A DNA stretch of 50,914 nt from Spirochaetales bacterium (GCA_016937215.1 JAFGWI010000133.1:1-50914); one strand, 5' to 3'; counted from the first letter of the stretch, positions 36,546 through 45,638 are shown. The notes: generated by a model not told the origin, from the letters alone. Program-made: numbers and translations.

Positions 36546-38369
36546 ATGTTCAAATCAAAAAAAGGCAAGAATTTTCCTCTTCAGGAAACCAAAGAAGCCC
36601 AATTATTCAGAAGCCAGTTTCCTTACACAGAAATTCCCAAGATTCTTTTTGACAAGCAGATACCCATGCCCAATCCGGCCAAAAATATATGGATAACCGA
36701 CACAACCTTTCGCGATGGTCAGCAGGCTCGGCCTCCTTACACACCTAATCAGATTTTAATGATTTTTGATTTGCTTCACAAACTGGGCGGCAAAAAGGGA
36801 ATTATCCGTCAAAGCGAGTTTTTTCTTTACAGCAAACGGGACAGGGAAGCCGTGGAAAAATGTCTTGCCAGGGATTATAAATACCCTGAAGTCACCTCAT
36901 GGATACGGGCCAATAGCGAGGATTTTGAACTGGTAAAATCAATGGGTATTAAGGAGACAGGGATACTCACTTCGGTTTCGGATTACCATATTTTTTTAAA
37001 ACTGAAAAGTAACCGTTCCAAGGTCATGGAATCCTATCTTGATATTGTAAAGGCCTCACTTGATAAAGGAATTATTCCACGATGCCATTTTGAAGATGTG
37101 ACCCGGGCTGATATTTACGGTTTTTGCCTTCCCTTTGCCGAAGCGCTTTACAAGCTCATGGATGAAAGCAAGATCCCGATTAAAATACGATTATGCGACA
37201 CCATGGGGTACGGTGTGACCTATCCCGGAGCCATTTTACCGCGGAGTGTGCCAAAGCTGGCCAATGCTTTTGCGGAAGAACTCGGTTATCCGGGGGAATT
37301 GCTTGAATGGCACGGTCATAATGATTTTCACCAGGTTCATATTAATGGAACGACCAGCTGGCTTTATGGTATTTCAGCCCTTAATGCCTCGCTTCTCGGT
37401 TTTGGCGAAAGGACCGGAAATCCGCCTCTTGAAGCGGCCATTATTGAATACATCCAGCTAACTGGCAGTAGTGATTCCATCGATACCCAATGCATTACCG
37501 AAATTGCCGAATACTTTCGAAAGGAAATTAAAGCAGACATCGCAGCCAATTATCCCTTTGTTGGTAAGGATTTCAACACAACCCGCGCTGGTATTCATGC
37601 TGATGGTATTCTTAAAAATCCGGAAATATACAATATCTTTGATACTGAAAAAATACTTAATCGACCTTTACGCGTGCTTGTCACCGATAAATCGGGTATT
37701 GCCGGAATCGCCCAATGGATTAACGAAAATATCGATTCCATAGCCAGCGGTGAAAAGGAAGTGGTCAGCAAACGTCACTCTGGCATTCGCCACATCAATA
37801 ACTGGGTAAGCGAGCAGTATGCCAATGGCAGGACCTCTGCCATTTCTTCAGAAGAATTACTGGCCCAGACCCGGCATTTTTTGCCTTCGCTTTTTGAATC
37901 GGATTTTGAACAAGCCCGGGACAAAGCCAAGCATCTTGCTGAAAAAATAGCCACCAAAATTTCCAACTCGCCGGTAATGAAGGAAATGGAAAAAGAGGCT
38001 GTGGAATCTCTGCTCCATGATTTTACGACAAGAGAAGGCTCAATTCAGTTGATTGCCCTCACAGACCTTGAAGGTAAACGCATCAGCCAGGTTCATACCC
38101 AGCGTGGTGAAAAAGGACTGTTCCGGAATCTCCTGAACAAGGACTTTCAGCAGCATGAATGGTTCATCAAGGTTACGGAAACAGGAAAGCCCTATTATTC
38201 AGACCTGTTTTTTTCCAAATACACTCACCAGCTCATCATTACCGCGGCGCTGCCGATTTTTGACCAACAGAATACCATGAAAGCCATTCTGGATGTGGAT
38301 TTTCGTTTCTCAGAGTTGATGAAACTAATTTCCTCGATTCCGGAAGAGATTCTGGAAGTGAATAGTTGA
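36546..38369 (+). CDS. Pyruvate carboxyltransferase-like enzyme fused to a Cache-like sensor
   Basis: 607 residues. GGAGG lies 8 nt before the ATG. Residues about 45-340 form an HMGL-like TIM barrel of the isopropylmalate/homocitrate/Re-citrate synthase superfamily: ITDTTFRDGQQ (51-60), LCDTMGYG, the metal-binding HGHNDFH (about 255-261) and GFGERTGNPPLEA. These enzymes condense an acyl-CoA with a 2-oxo acid. The LeuA regulatory domain is not seen. Instead residues about 475-600 look like a Cache/PDC sensor (ITALAALPIF-like strand ITAALPIFDQQNTMKAILDVDF, preceded by a W-x-K-V-T-E-T-G-K-P-Y segment). No membrane segment is present, so the sensor would be cytosolic. The substrate is unknown; control by a small ligand is inference. 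Confidence 0.8.
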   Translation: MFKSKKGKNFPLQETKEAQLFRSQFPYTEIPKILFDKQIPMPNPAKNIWITDTTFRDGQQARPPYTPNQILMIFDLLHKLGGKKGIIRQSEFFLYSKRDREAVEKCLARDYKYPEVTSWIRANSEDFELVKSMGIKETGILTSVSDYHIFLKLKSNRSKVMESYLDIVKASLDKGIIPRCHFEDVTRADIYGFCLPFAEALYKLMDESKIPIKIRLCDTMGYGVTYPGAILPRSVPKLANAFAEELGYPGELLEWHGHNDFHQVHINGTTSWLYGISALNASLLGFGERTGNPPLEAAIIEYIQLTGSSDSIDTQCITEIAEYFRKEIKADIAANYPFVGKDFNTTRAGIHADGILKNPEIYNIFDTEKILNRPLRVLVTDKSGIAGIAQWINENIDSIASGEKEVVSKRHSGIRHINNWVSEQYANGRTSAISSEELLAQTRHFLPSLFESDFEQARDKAKHLAEKIATKISNSPVMKEMEKEAVESLLHDFTTREGSIQLIALTDLEGKRISQVHTQRGEKGLFRNLLNKDFQQHEWFIKVTETGKPYYSDLFFSKYTHQLIITAALPIFDQQNTMKAILDVDFRFSELMKLISSIPEEILEVNS

Positions 38370-38517
38370 TAAAGCTGATAGGGAATATTTTTTTGTCAGG
38401 AATCAGGAATCGCCGTTTGACCTGTCAATGAAATTAAAGAAGGATAGTGGGGATGCATCTATCTTCCTTATAATAATGAGATGGTATAGCTTATCACCCT
38501 CATTGTGTTATTAAGCT

Positions 38518-38547
38518 TTTCCCGAGCCCCTCAAAGGGCTCGGGAAA
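38518..38547. terminator. Bidirectional terminator between convergent genes
   Basis: Perfect 12-bp arms TTTCCCGAGCCC / GGGCTCGGGAAA with a 6-nt loop. It lies between the HMGL-Cache gene and the end of the ABC operon. The T-runs are short on both sides. Two weaker hairpins (38439-38466 and 38475-38504) precede it. Confidence 0.75.
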
Positions 38548-38579
38548 CTTGAAATCAGATAAAAAAAACGCGTAAAAAC

Positions 38580-39719
38580 TCAGGAAGATTTTTCCTGATC
38601 ACTTTTTATTTTTAAAGCAAAAAGGCATAGAAAAACAGCCGTAAAGCCCAACAAAATAAAAAGATTCATGGCGATATCCTTGATTTGCCCGCCTTTTTGC
38701 AATCTCTCTATCGCCATAATGGCCCAGGTTTGGGGAAATACATAGGATATTTTCTGTATCATATCTGGCAAAACCTGCCGTGGAATAAAACAACCGCTTA
38801 TAAAAAAAACAGGCTGCAAAACAAGGCTGGTTATGATATTAGCTTGAACAGCACTTTTTACCAAGGAAGTGATAAGCAGCCCCAAGCCAATGGATGAAAG
38901 AAGATAAGCGCTTAAAAGCAGAATAGCCTTCTCTATCTGTAATTTTAAATCAATAGGCAAAATAAAAACCACGATCAGGAGTGTGATAACTATCTGAACC
39001 ATGAGAATAATAAAAGCGGCCATCGTATTCCCCAGAGCATAGCTAATCCCGCTAAGGGGTGTCAGCCGGATTCGAAAATATGTTTTTTCCTGTTTTTCCA
39101 CCAACATTAATGCTGTTATGATACTGGCCTGAATCATGATCAGAAAAAAGAAAAACCCAAAGCTTCGGGTCACCATTTCATCGCTTAACTGAGCATCGGC
39201 CACTTCATGGATTTCAACAGAAAGTGAAGACTTGAGCCAGTTTTGATAGCTTGAAACAAAGCCTTTCATATCGGATGACCATATTTTATGCAAGGCTAAA
39301 ATTTTCTGAATGAAATTATTTATCTGAGGCTTAACAAAGGCCCTTAGCTGATCTCCCTGGATAGAAATGATTTCAATTTCCGGTTTCACAAGGTTTTTGA
39401 TGTTTTCACTAAAATCTGAGGGAATTATCAGGGCAAGATCCAATTGGCCTTCCAGTATTCTGGAATTAACACTTTCCCGGGAAATCCTCTGAACAGGGTT
39501 TTTCTGACTTTTTGATAAATAGTGAATCAAATCCTCTCCCAGACTTCCTTTATCCTGATTCACCATTCCAACAATAATTCCACGTGATTGGGAAGTTCCA
39601 AAGAGGATAATGCTTCCCGCGAAAACAAGAATGGGTACAACAAAAAAGAAAAGGTAGCGAAGCGCGCTTGTAAATGTGAGTTGTAAAAAATGGCTTATTA
39701 TAATAAAAATATTCCTCAT
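38580..39719 (-). CDS. ABC-2 type exporter permease (second)
   Basis: 379 residues from the ATG at 39719 (AGGAGG 8 nt upstream), overlapping the stop of the preceding permease gene by ATGA. An N-terminal membrane helix is followed by a large extracytoplasmic domain (residues about 45-195) and five C-terminal helices, the ABC2_membrane_3 layout (YhhJ/YbhR-like). GCFIPRQVLP followed by a final helix pair is typical. It is the last gene of the ATPase-permease-permease operon and probably forms a heterodimer with the gene before it. The substrate cannot be deduced. Confidence 0.87.
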   Translation of the reverse strand: MRNIFIIISHFLQLTFTSALRYLFFFVVPILVFAGSIILFGTSQSRGIIVGMVNQDKGSLGEDLIHYLSKSQKNPVQRISRESVNSRILEGQLDLALIIPSDFSENIKNLVKPEIEIISIQGDQLRAFVKPQINNFIQKILALHKIWSSDMKGFVSSYQNWLKSSLSVEIHEVADAQLSDEMVTRSFGFFFFLIMIQASIITALMLVEKQEKTYFRIRLTPLSGISYALGNTMAAFIILMVQIVITLLIVVFILPIDLKLQIEKAILLLSAYLLSSIGLGLLITSLVKSAVQANIITSLVLQPVFFISGCFIPRQVLPDMIQKISYVFPQTWAIMAIERLQKGGQIKDIAMNLFILLGFTAVFLCLFALKIKSDQEKSS

Positions 39720-40828
39720 ATTTCCTTCCTCCTGGATGTCACAATAAACGATAGCCCCATAAGCAATAATCCAAAACCAAAACAAATCAGAATAGCCGGC
39801 ATCACTTTTTCCGAGCTTCCATTAAAAATAACTTCAAAAAGCCCCTCTTTCACCCAGGTCATAGGTGAAAATAATTTCGCGGTTTGAAAAAAGGGGACTT
39901 CCGGTAAAGGACCATAACCACCGGCAAAAAAGACAAAGGAAAGGATGAGCACATTTAAAAGGGCTTTTAAAGCCTTTGTGTCCTTAATGAGCATTGCCAA
40001 AGCCATACCAATTGAAACTGACAGAAAAACTTCACTTAACAGGATAAGAAGTACCTTTAAAATATTTTCGCCAAAATAAATACCTAACAAAAAATTGGAT
40101 AACAGAAACAGACATAAAACCATAGCAAGCTGTGAAACAAAATTTCCGATGTATATACCCAGAAAAATCGACTCTTTTTTAACCGGGGCAGAATAAATCC
40201 GGTTGATTGTCAAATTTGCTTTCTCTGTTTCGATTGTGTAAGAAACCAGAAATGCCCCAAATAACACAAACATGGATAACATTAAAATAGCCATATGATC
40301 CATGGAATCAGCCTGAACAGTTCTATTCAATGTTTTATCGATAAAATAATTTTCGTTAAACTCAATGGGGATTTCAGCTTGTTCACTGTCCTTCATGTTT
40401 AATGCCATTTTAAAATCATAATCATTCACAAAGGCCCGAATCAGGGATTCAATGATTCCCGCGCTGATTCCTCCGGCATTATTAAAGTAAAGATCAATTT
40501 TTTCCGCTTTCTCATCCATCACCACAAATGCCTGATATTGCGCTTGTTCCAGTTGTTTCAGACCTTCATCTCTATTGTCAATTGAATCACTTGAGTTTTT
40601 GGTCGCGATTTTTAAATAGTGTTCAAAAGCCTCACCAATGGGCCCTTTGTCGACCACTTGATAGGCCAATGAGATCTCTGCTATGTTATTTGAGGCTGAA
40701 AAAACACCGGACAAAGCTGTTCCCAATAATTGTATCAACACCAGAGGAACAATAACCAATATGATCAAATTGGCAGGCTGGGTAAAGTTTTGTTTTAAAA
40801 TCTTCAATGCTATGATCAGAGTATTCAT
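39716..40828 (-). CDS. ABC-2 type exporter permease (first)
   Basis: 370 residues. The ATG at 40828 sits 5 nt after AGGAGG; a GTG immediately before it is too close to that site. The topology is the same as its neighbour: one N-terminal helix, a soluble domain of about 140 residues and a C-terminal bundle with the motif FFAGGYGPLPEVP before the last helices. It starts 8 bp after the ATPase gene and overlaps the next permease by 4 bp, so the three are translated together. It probably exports a lipid, peptide or drug-like compound. Confidence 0.87.
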   Translation of the reverse strand: MNTLIIALKILKQNFTQPANLIILVIVPLVLIQLLGTALSGVFSASNNIAEISLAYQVVDKGPIGEAFEHYLKIATKNSSDSIDNRDEGLKQLEQAQYQAFVVMDEKAEKIDLYFNNAGGISAGIIESLIRAFVNDYDFKMALNMKDSEQAEIPIEFNENYFIDKTLNRTVQADSMDHMAILMLSMFVLFGAFLVSYTIETEKANLTINRIYSAPVKKESIFLGIYIGNFVSQLAMVLCLFLLSNFLLGIYFGENILKVLLILLSEVFLSVSIGMALAMLIKDTKALKALLNVLILSFVFFAGGYGPLPEVPFFQTAKLFSPMTWVKEGLFEVIFNGSSEKVMPAILICFGFGLLLMGLSFIVTSRRKEI

Positions 40829-40836
40829 CACCCCTC

Positions 40837-41766
40837 CTAGTCCCTGAGTTTTCTGCCGGTTAAGGTCAAAAAAACCATTTCTAGATTCGGAGCTTCCATT
40901 CGAAAATCATGGAGTTTAAAGCCCGATTCAGTGAAATAAGAAATGATCTGTTCAAGATTATCTATTCCCAAATCATTATCAATAAGAACCCTGGGTCCCT
41001 GCTGTTCGACCCGAAGCACACCCTGAATTTTCCGCAAAGTGTCTATGACAATCGAATAGCTTTGTTTCATGGTCACAACAAAGCGATTATAATCTTTAAT
41101 CAGGCTTTGCAGCTCTTCACGGCTTCCCTGAGCAATAATTTTTCCATGATCAATAATCGCGATACGGGAACACAGGGATTCAGCCTCCTCCATATAATGG
41201 GTGGTATAAATAACAGTACAACCCTTTCGATTCAGCTGCCTTACTGACTCAAGAATATGGTTTCGTGTTTGGGGATCAATACCCACAGTGGGCTCATCCA
41301 TAAAAAGGATTTTTGGACTATGGGCAAGCCCGCAGGCAATATTCAGGCGCCTTTTCATACCGCCAGAAAAGGTTTTTGGTTTTTTTCGCGCGGAATCGCT
41401 AAGGCCGGTAAATTCCAGGGTTTCTTCAACAGCGGCTTTCAATGCTTTTCCTTTCAGGCCATATAATGACGCAAAAAACCTGATATTTTCATAGGCTGTA
41501 AGGTCTTTGTAAATAGCCAGATCCTGGGGTACAATGCCTATAATCCGCTTTATTGAAGTGATATCTTTTCTCAAATCTAGGCCATTGATAAAGATGTCCC
41601 CTGAATTAACAGAAAGCAAACCGCAGAGAATTTTAATTAAACTTGTTTTACCCGCTCCATTTGGACCCAGCAGCCCGAAAAGTTCACCCTTCCCTATTTC
41701 AAGGTCAACATGATCCAGTGCCTTAATATCCTGATATTTTTTGTTCACACCGCTGATACGAATCAT
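40837..41766 (-). CDS. ABC exporter ATPase
   Basis: 309 residues. Walker A is GPNGAGKT at 34-41, followed by a Q-loop (IVPQDLAIY), signature FSGGM, Walker B ILFMDEP and H-loop TTHYMEEAE, so it is complete. The C-terminal extension of about 90 residues is typical of DrrA/CcmA-like exporters. GGAGG stands 8 nt before the ATG. It is the first gene of the exporter operon, preceded by its own promoter and a candidate response-regulator site, and lies just downstream of a two-component system on the same strand. This arrangement suggests an exporter induced by envelope stress or an antimicrobial. Confidence 0.93.
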   Translation of the reverse strand: MIRISGVNKKYQDIKALDHVDLEIGKGELFGLLGPNGAGKTSLIKILCGLLSVNSGDIFINGLDLRKDITSIKRIIGIVPQDLAIYKDLTAYENIRFFASLYGLKGKALKAAVEETLEFTGLSDSARKKPKTFSGGMKRRLNIACGLAHSPKILFMDEPTVGIDPQTRNHILESVRQLNRKGCTVIYTTHYMEEAESLCSRIAIIDHGKIIAQGSREELQSLIKDYNRFVVTMKQSYSIVIDTLRKIQGVLRVEQQGPRVLIDNDLGIDNLEQIISYFTESGFKLHDFRMEAPNLEMVFLTLTGRKLRD

Positions 41767-41788
41767 TCTTTCACCTCCTAATGCTCTT

Positions 41789-41817
41789 TATGTAAATAAT
41801 AAAACATGGAGGTTCAA
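41789..41817 (-). promoter_or_regulatory. Promoter of the ABC exporter operon
   Basis: On the minus strand, TTGAAC (41812-41817), 17 bp, TACATA (41789-41794). The transcript would start about 15 nt upstream of the ATPase ATG. Confidence 0.5.
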
Positions 41818-41837
41818 TGGAAACAGAGCTAAAAGTC

Positions 41838-41858
41838 ACAAAATGGCAGTACTTTTGT
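41838..41858. promoter_or_regulatory. Candidate response-regulator operator
   Basis: Inverted repeat ACAAAA-N9-TTTTGT, about 20 bp upstream of the -35 box of the exporter promoter. This is where an activating NarL-type regulator would bind. The partner two-component genes lie directly upstream. Confidence 0.45.
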
Positions 41859-41897
41859 CCTGTTTTAAGAGGCCATATCTATAGGTGGCTTAAAATA

Positions 41898-42527
41898 TCA
41901 GGATTTTTCGCCGGTAAGGTAATAAACGGCAATCTGGGTTCGCTGCTCCAGATCCAGTTTGGAGAGAATTGAAGTCACATAATTTTTAACCGTGCTTTCC
42001 GATAAAAAAAGCTTTCCCGCGATGGCCTTGTTAGACAAACCTTTGGCGATCAACTGAACAATTTCCGATTCACGCTCAGTTAAATCAGAAGAATCAAAAA
42101 CAGATTTTTTTTTGCCTCTATCTGCCTGGAATTTTTCCATTACCCCATTGTCAAAAACAACGCTTCCATTATGAACAAGCTTGATAATGCTTTTAATTTC
42201 CTCTGGCGAAATACCTTTGAGAATATAGCCCTTTGCTCCGGCTGCCATAGCAGAATCAACCAGATCATCCTCCAGAAAGGTGGTGAGAATTATGGATTTA
42301 ACACTTGTTTGACTGCTTATCTCTTTCACTGCTTCTATACCTGTTAATAAAGGCATACGGATATCCACCAAGGCAACATCGATTTTTTTTGTTAAGCAGG
42401 CTTCCAGGGCCTCCCGGCCATTGGAAGCTATTCCAACCACTTGAAAATTTTCATCACGGGACAAAATGATTTCAAGGCCCTGACGAATCAGAGGATCATC
42501 ATCAGCGATTAATACACCTATGGCCAT
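41898..42527 (-). CDS. NarL/LuxR-family response regulator
   Basis: 209 residues. The receiver domain has acidic residues DDD at 9-11, phosphoacceptor D55 (ALVDIRMP), the T of ILTT and the lysine in GYILKG. The LuxR-type helix-turn-helix occupies the C-terminal 60 residues (LTERESEIVQLIAKGLSNKAIA). AGGAG lies 7 nt upstream, and the ATG follows the kinase stop with no gap, so translation is coupled. It is probably the activator of the downstream ABC exporter operon, as in DesKR-type systems. The signal is unknown. Confidence 0.93.
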   Translation of the reverse strand: MAIGVLIADDDPLIRQGLEIILSRDENFQVVGIASNGREALEACLTKKIDVALVDIRMPLLTGIEAVKEISSQTSVKSIILTTFLEDDLVDSAMAAGAKGYILKGISPEEIKSIIKLVHNGSVVFDNGVMEKFQADRGKKKSVFDSSDLTERESEIVQLIAKGLSNKAIAGKLFLSESTVKNYVTSILSKLDLEQRTQIAVYYLTGEKS

Positions 42528-43625
42528 TTACTGCTCCTTTTTAAAAATCATGGTAAGCGAAAAACCCTTTGAATTATCGATCAGCAATGTTGCCCCGGCT
42601 TCCCGGGTTCTTTCTTCCATACCCGCAAGCCCCATCCCATGGACAAAATCACGTTTTAACTGTCCATCATCACTTATGGCAACCTTAATAAGCTTGTTCA
42701 GTACCATAATCTCCATAAAAACCTTGTCAGCCGAACTATGCTTGATCACATTGGTCAGTGCTTCCTTAAGATTGGCATGAATCACAAGCCACTGCAAATG
42801 GCTGATTTCCCTCACATCCCCCTGGACCTTTAACACCGTCTGACAGCCAGAGTGTTTTTCAAACTGATTCAGCTGGTTCTTGATTTTTTCCAGGCTCCAT
42901 TCCTCAATGTCGGGTTTCAATGTTTTTAAATCACGGCGAATCGAATTCATTCCCCTGGACAAGACCTCACAGACTCCCGAAATCATATTTTCCGCTTTCA
43001 CAGGATCCTCTTTTAACATCGTATTTGCCGCCTGCAGCTGGACAAGACTAGCGGTTATGCTATGACCAATTTCATCATGAAGCTTCTGCGAAATCTTCCG
43101 CCGTTCATCAAGCTTGATATAATACTGGGAATCGCGCTCCCACTGTTCTGTCTGACAGATACGGCGGTTGAGCCAAAGATTTTCCTTCTCCATAGACAGC
43201 AAATCCAGAACCTGCTTTTTGTATTTTGATTCAATAGCCTGTAAATAGTGGTAAAACAGCCACAGAATAAGAGCACAAAAAAAATAATCGCTCTTTGGCT
43301 CCACAAACACCAAAGGAAGAGCCAGAAAAGAAGCTGTTATGACCGGTGAAAGTCCAAAGATACGAAAAATCCGGATAATATGAATTGGGAGCAAAAAAGC
43401 CAAAAAGCTTTTATCCAACAGTAAAATCGTCATCATGGCAAGAATAAGTCCATGAACCATCAACTTGATTATTTTATTTTGAATCAGATCAGGCAGAATA
43501 ATCAAAAAAAGATAAATCAGAAAAACCAGAAAAAAAACAGAAGTAAAAGCATCAGAGAAAAGATACTTACTGATAAAAACATAGAGACTGGTCAGAATTT
43601 GAATAGTCAATAACAAGAATTCCAT
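42528..43625 (-). CDS. DesK/NarL-type sensor histidine kinase
   Basis: 365 residues from the ATG at 43625. Five or six hydrophobic segments fill residues 1-140, so the sensor lies in the membrane without a large periplasmic domain. A coiled segment and the HisKA_3 box (ISQKLHDEIGHSI, histidine near residue 181) follow, then HATPase_c with the N box NLKEALTNVIKHS and the G box HGMGLAGMEER. This layout is shared with DesK and LiaS-type sensors of membrane or cell-wall state. A -10-like TATAAT lies only 13 bp before the start, so the mRNA leader would be very short. A longer start at 43655 would lie upstream of that box. Confidence 0.9.
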   Translation of the reverse strand: MEFLLLTIQILTSLYVFISKYLFSDAFTSVFFLVFLIYLFLIILPDLIQNKIIKLMVHGLILAMMTILLLDKSFLAFLLPIHIIRIFRIFGLSPVITASFLALPLVFVEPKSDYFFCALILWLFYHYLQAIESKYKKQVLDLLSMEKENLWLNRRICQTEQWERDSQYYIKLDERRKISQKLHDEIGHSITASLVQLQAANTMLKEDPVKAENMISGVCEVLSRGMNSIRRDLKTLKPDIEEWSLEKIKNQLNQFEKHSGCQTVLKVQGDVREISHLQWLVIHANLKEALTNVIKHSSADKVFMEIMVLNKLIKVAISDDGQLKRDFVHGMGLAGMEERTREAGATLLIDNSKGFSLTMIFKKEQ

Positions 43626-43637
43626 AATGTAATCACT

Positions 43638-43643
43638 ATTATA
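43638..43643 (-). promoter_or_regulatory. -10 box of the two-component operon
   Basis: TATAAT on the minus strand, 13 bp before the kinase ATG. No good -35 was found. The leader would be around 6 nt and no ribosome binding site is visible, so a near-leaderless message is possible. Confidence 0.4.
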
Positions 43644-43684
43644 TACAAAGTTCAATTATTTAAAAGCAGCTAATTTTAAAAGAC

Positions 43685-43716
43685 AAAAAAAGGCAGCCCC
43701 TAAGAGCTGCCTTTTT
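43685..43716. terminator. Terminator after the 460-residue lipoprotein gene
   Basis: A hairpin with arms AAAAAGGCAGC / GCTGCCTTTTT-type pairing, flanked by A and T runs so that it can work in both directions. It separates the lipoprotein gene from the two-component operon. Confidence 0.85.
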
Positions 43717-43739
43717 AACTTCTCGTAAAAAAAACAGAA

Positions 43740-45122
43740 TTAATCTTCCAGAGCACCTGAATTATGTCGCAAATGCTTCATGTGAGCATCCACCACAATC
43801 GAGCATTTTTTGCCATTATGGTGAGTATATTCCCCTTCAAACAGGCCCTTGCGATATTTTCCGTGAAAATGGCTGTTGTCTTCAAAATCCACATCAATAT
43901 CTTCCAGTTCTTTCACATCACCCATTTTAATCACATCAAAGGTCCCCTTGCTGATATACAAACCAGCGGGCCCCATTGTCACATCATAGGTAAAAACCTT
44001 GTTATTGCGTTGAACAGCCATAGCACCTGTATACTGATTGGAATCAACCGCTGTTTCGGTTAACAACAAACGACGACCGGAATCAAAAATGCGTTGTTGA
44101 TTACGTGATTTCTCCATATTCCACAGGGCGTCATAAACATTTCGGCCAGTTTCATCCATTCCGGTTTCAATAACACCTGTTAACGTGGTAATCCACTTGC
44201 TGAACAAACCGAATTCCCCAACCGATTTCATACGCACTGTTTTATTTTGTTCTGTGTCCTGATGCCAAATCGTCACTGTCTCTGCCAATCGTGTGCTCAG
44301 ACAAAAAACACTCAAATCCAGGGTTGAAAAACTCTTGGAATAGGATTCGCCGCTCACCTCGGTATAAAACTCGGTAAGGTTTATTCTTTCCTTCAGGTAT
44401 TTCTTGCCAAAGGTGATTTCTCCGGTTGAATAAAGGGAAAAATCCGCCGCGCCGGCATTGGGAAAAATTATGGAACCAGGATAATCATAGGCTGCATCGG
44501 AAAAATCCTCGGGCATGGCAAAATAGTCATCAGCCAGATAGGTGGTCTCATTATCGACGATGGTTCGTTCTTCAACCAAACCACCGTAATAATAGGTTTC
44601 CCAGGCCAGATAGACTTGAGTATACCAGTCGTCAGCCGGTACAATATATTCCTCATACTCATACTCCACCAAAGGCGAGAGGGTCTGAAACATGTAAAGC
44701 TTCACCAGATAGGTTTCGTCAAGCAAATCCTTAAGCTCAAGAAAAGCCATGGTTCCCAGGGAATTGTCAAAACCCAGGTCGTTCTCGCCATCACTTGGGT
44801 TTACAAAAAAACCCTCTGCCGGACAACGCACCACACCATCCTCAGGCGGTCCGTAAGTCGTGAAAAAATCTGCCGGTGTGGAATCAGCACCCTCGGGAAG
44901 TTCGGTGACATCCACCGCGCCGGGATAAAAAGCCTTTGACGAGCTTCCTTCATCTTCATAAACGCCCTGAGCCGCGTCAATCACTCCTACCAGATCCTGA
45001 AGCACCTGGGCATTGGGAAGGGCATCTTCCAGAACCAGTTCTGCCGTTTCAGGACTCCCGCATGAAAATAACATTATTAATAAACTTGTTGTAATAATTA
45101 AAGATAGAGCTTTCTTGTGCAT
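43740..45122 (-). CDS. Lipoprotein of unknown function (460 aa)
   Basis: The signal peptide ends IMLFSC, a clear lipobox, so the protein is membrane-anchored in the periplasm or on the surface. The mature part is acidic at first (residues 20-130), then rich in aromatic residues, and ends in a segment with several histidines and lysines (FHGKYRKGLFEGEYTHHNGKKC). I recognise no family. GGAGG lies 6 nt upstream of the ATG. It has its own terminator and lies downstream of structured repeat C. It is probably monocistronic. Confidence 0.85.
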   Translation of the reverse strand: MHKKALSLIITTSLLIMLFSCGSPETAELVLEDALPNAQVLQDLVGVIDAAQGVYEDEGSSSKAFYPGAVDVTELPEGADSTPADFFTTYGPPEDGVVRCPAEGFFVNPSDGENDLGFDNSLGTMAFLELKDLLDETYLVKLYMFQTLSPLVEYEYEEYIVPADDWYTQVYLAWETYYYGGLVEERTIVDNETTYLADDYFAMPEDFSDAAYDYPGSIIFPNAGAADFSLYSTGEITFGKKYLKERINLTEFYTEVSGESYSKSFSTLDLSVFCLSTRLAETVTIWHQDTEQNKTVRMKSVGEFGLFSKWITTLTGVIETGMDETGRNVYDALWNMEKSRNQQRIFDSGRRLLLTETAVDSNQYTGAMAVQRNNKVFTYDVTMGPAGLYISKGTFDVIKMGDVKELEDIDVDFEDNSHFHGKYRKGLFEGEYTHHNGKKCSIVVDAHMKHLRHNSGALED

Positions 45123-45255
45123 TTATTCCTCCAGCTAAAATTATCTTCACTATTTATAAAATACCTCCATTCATAGCCTAAAAGCCACAAAAAAAAGTTA
45201 AAATAGCAAACATTTCAGGAAAAATCACAATCAACTGGTTTTTTAAAGCGGATTC

Positions 45256-45406
45256 GGGCGTTACCTGCTTCCACTCTGTTCCAGCAGGCCGGGCTATCCG
45301 GGGCTACGCCTTTGGCTCCGACCAAAAAGCCGGCTGAAAACGCCGGCTTTTTGTTGGCCGCGCCTTTTTTGAAAAAAAGGCTTGCCCCCCTCCTATCCCT
45401 AACGCC
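45256..45406 (-). repeat. Structured dispersed repeat, copy C (inverted)
   Basis: 151 bp in the opposite orientation to the other copies. Hairpin 2 has perfect arms AAAAAGCCGGC / GCCGGCTTTTT (45324-45352). Hairpin 1 (45356-45387) is less perfect than in the other copies. The end CCCTAACGCC touches the stop codon of the small reading frame at 45407. The 130 bp before the repeat, up to the lipoprotein start, contain no other feature I can support. Confidence 0.85.
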
Positions 45407-45638
45407 TTACAAGCGGTGATCAAGCGAATAAAAACTGAAAAAATAGCTAGTCACATTATCAGGATTATCACCGGTGATTTCGTAAGAAGTGGAATGGGCC
45501 AAAATCGTGACCCTTGGTGATGCGGTGATAAGGCTGGCTGACAACATCACGAACATCTGTAAGCTCCGGCTTCTCTGCCACACAGCCAAGGCTAAGAAAA
45601 ACAAATACCACTAGGGAACTAGATATTCTTTTTCCCAT
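45407..45638 (-). pseudogene. Small lipoprotein gene, probably frameshifted
   Basis: From the ATG at 45638 a 56-residue frame (stop 45468-45470) opens with an excellent lipoprotein signal, MGKRISSSLVVFVFLSLGC. In another frame the sequence continues as plausible protein (SYEITGDNPDNVTSYFFSFYSLDHRL) until a TAA at 45407-45409, right at the edge of repeat C. The two frames together would give a lipoprotein of about 77 residues, so a single indel may have broken the gene. Alternatively the 56-residue form is real. The start overlaps the end of the DUF3160 gene by 28 bp, which suggests coupling. No family recognised. Confidence 0.45.
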
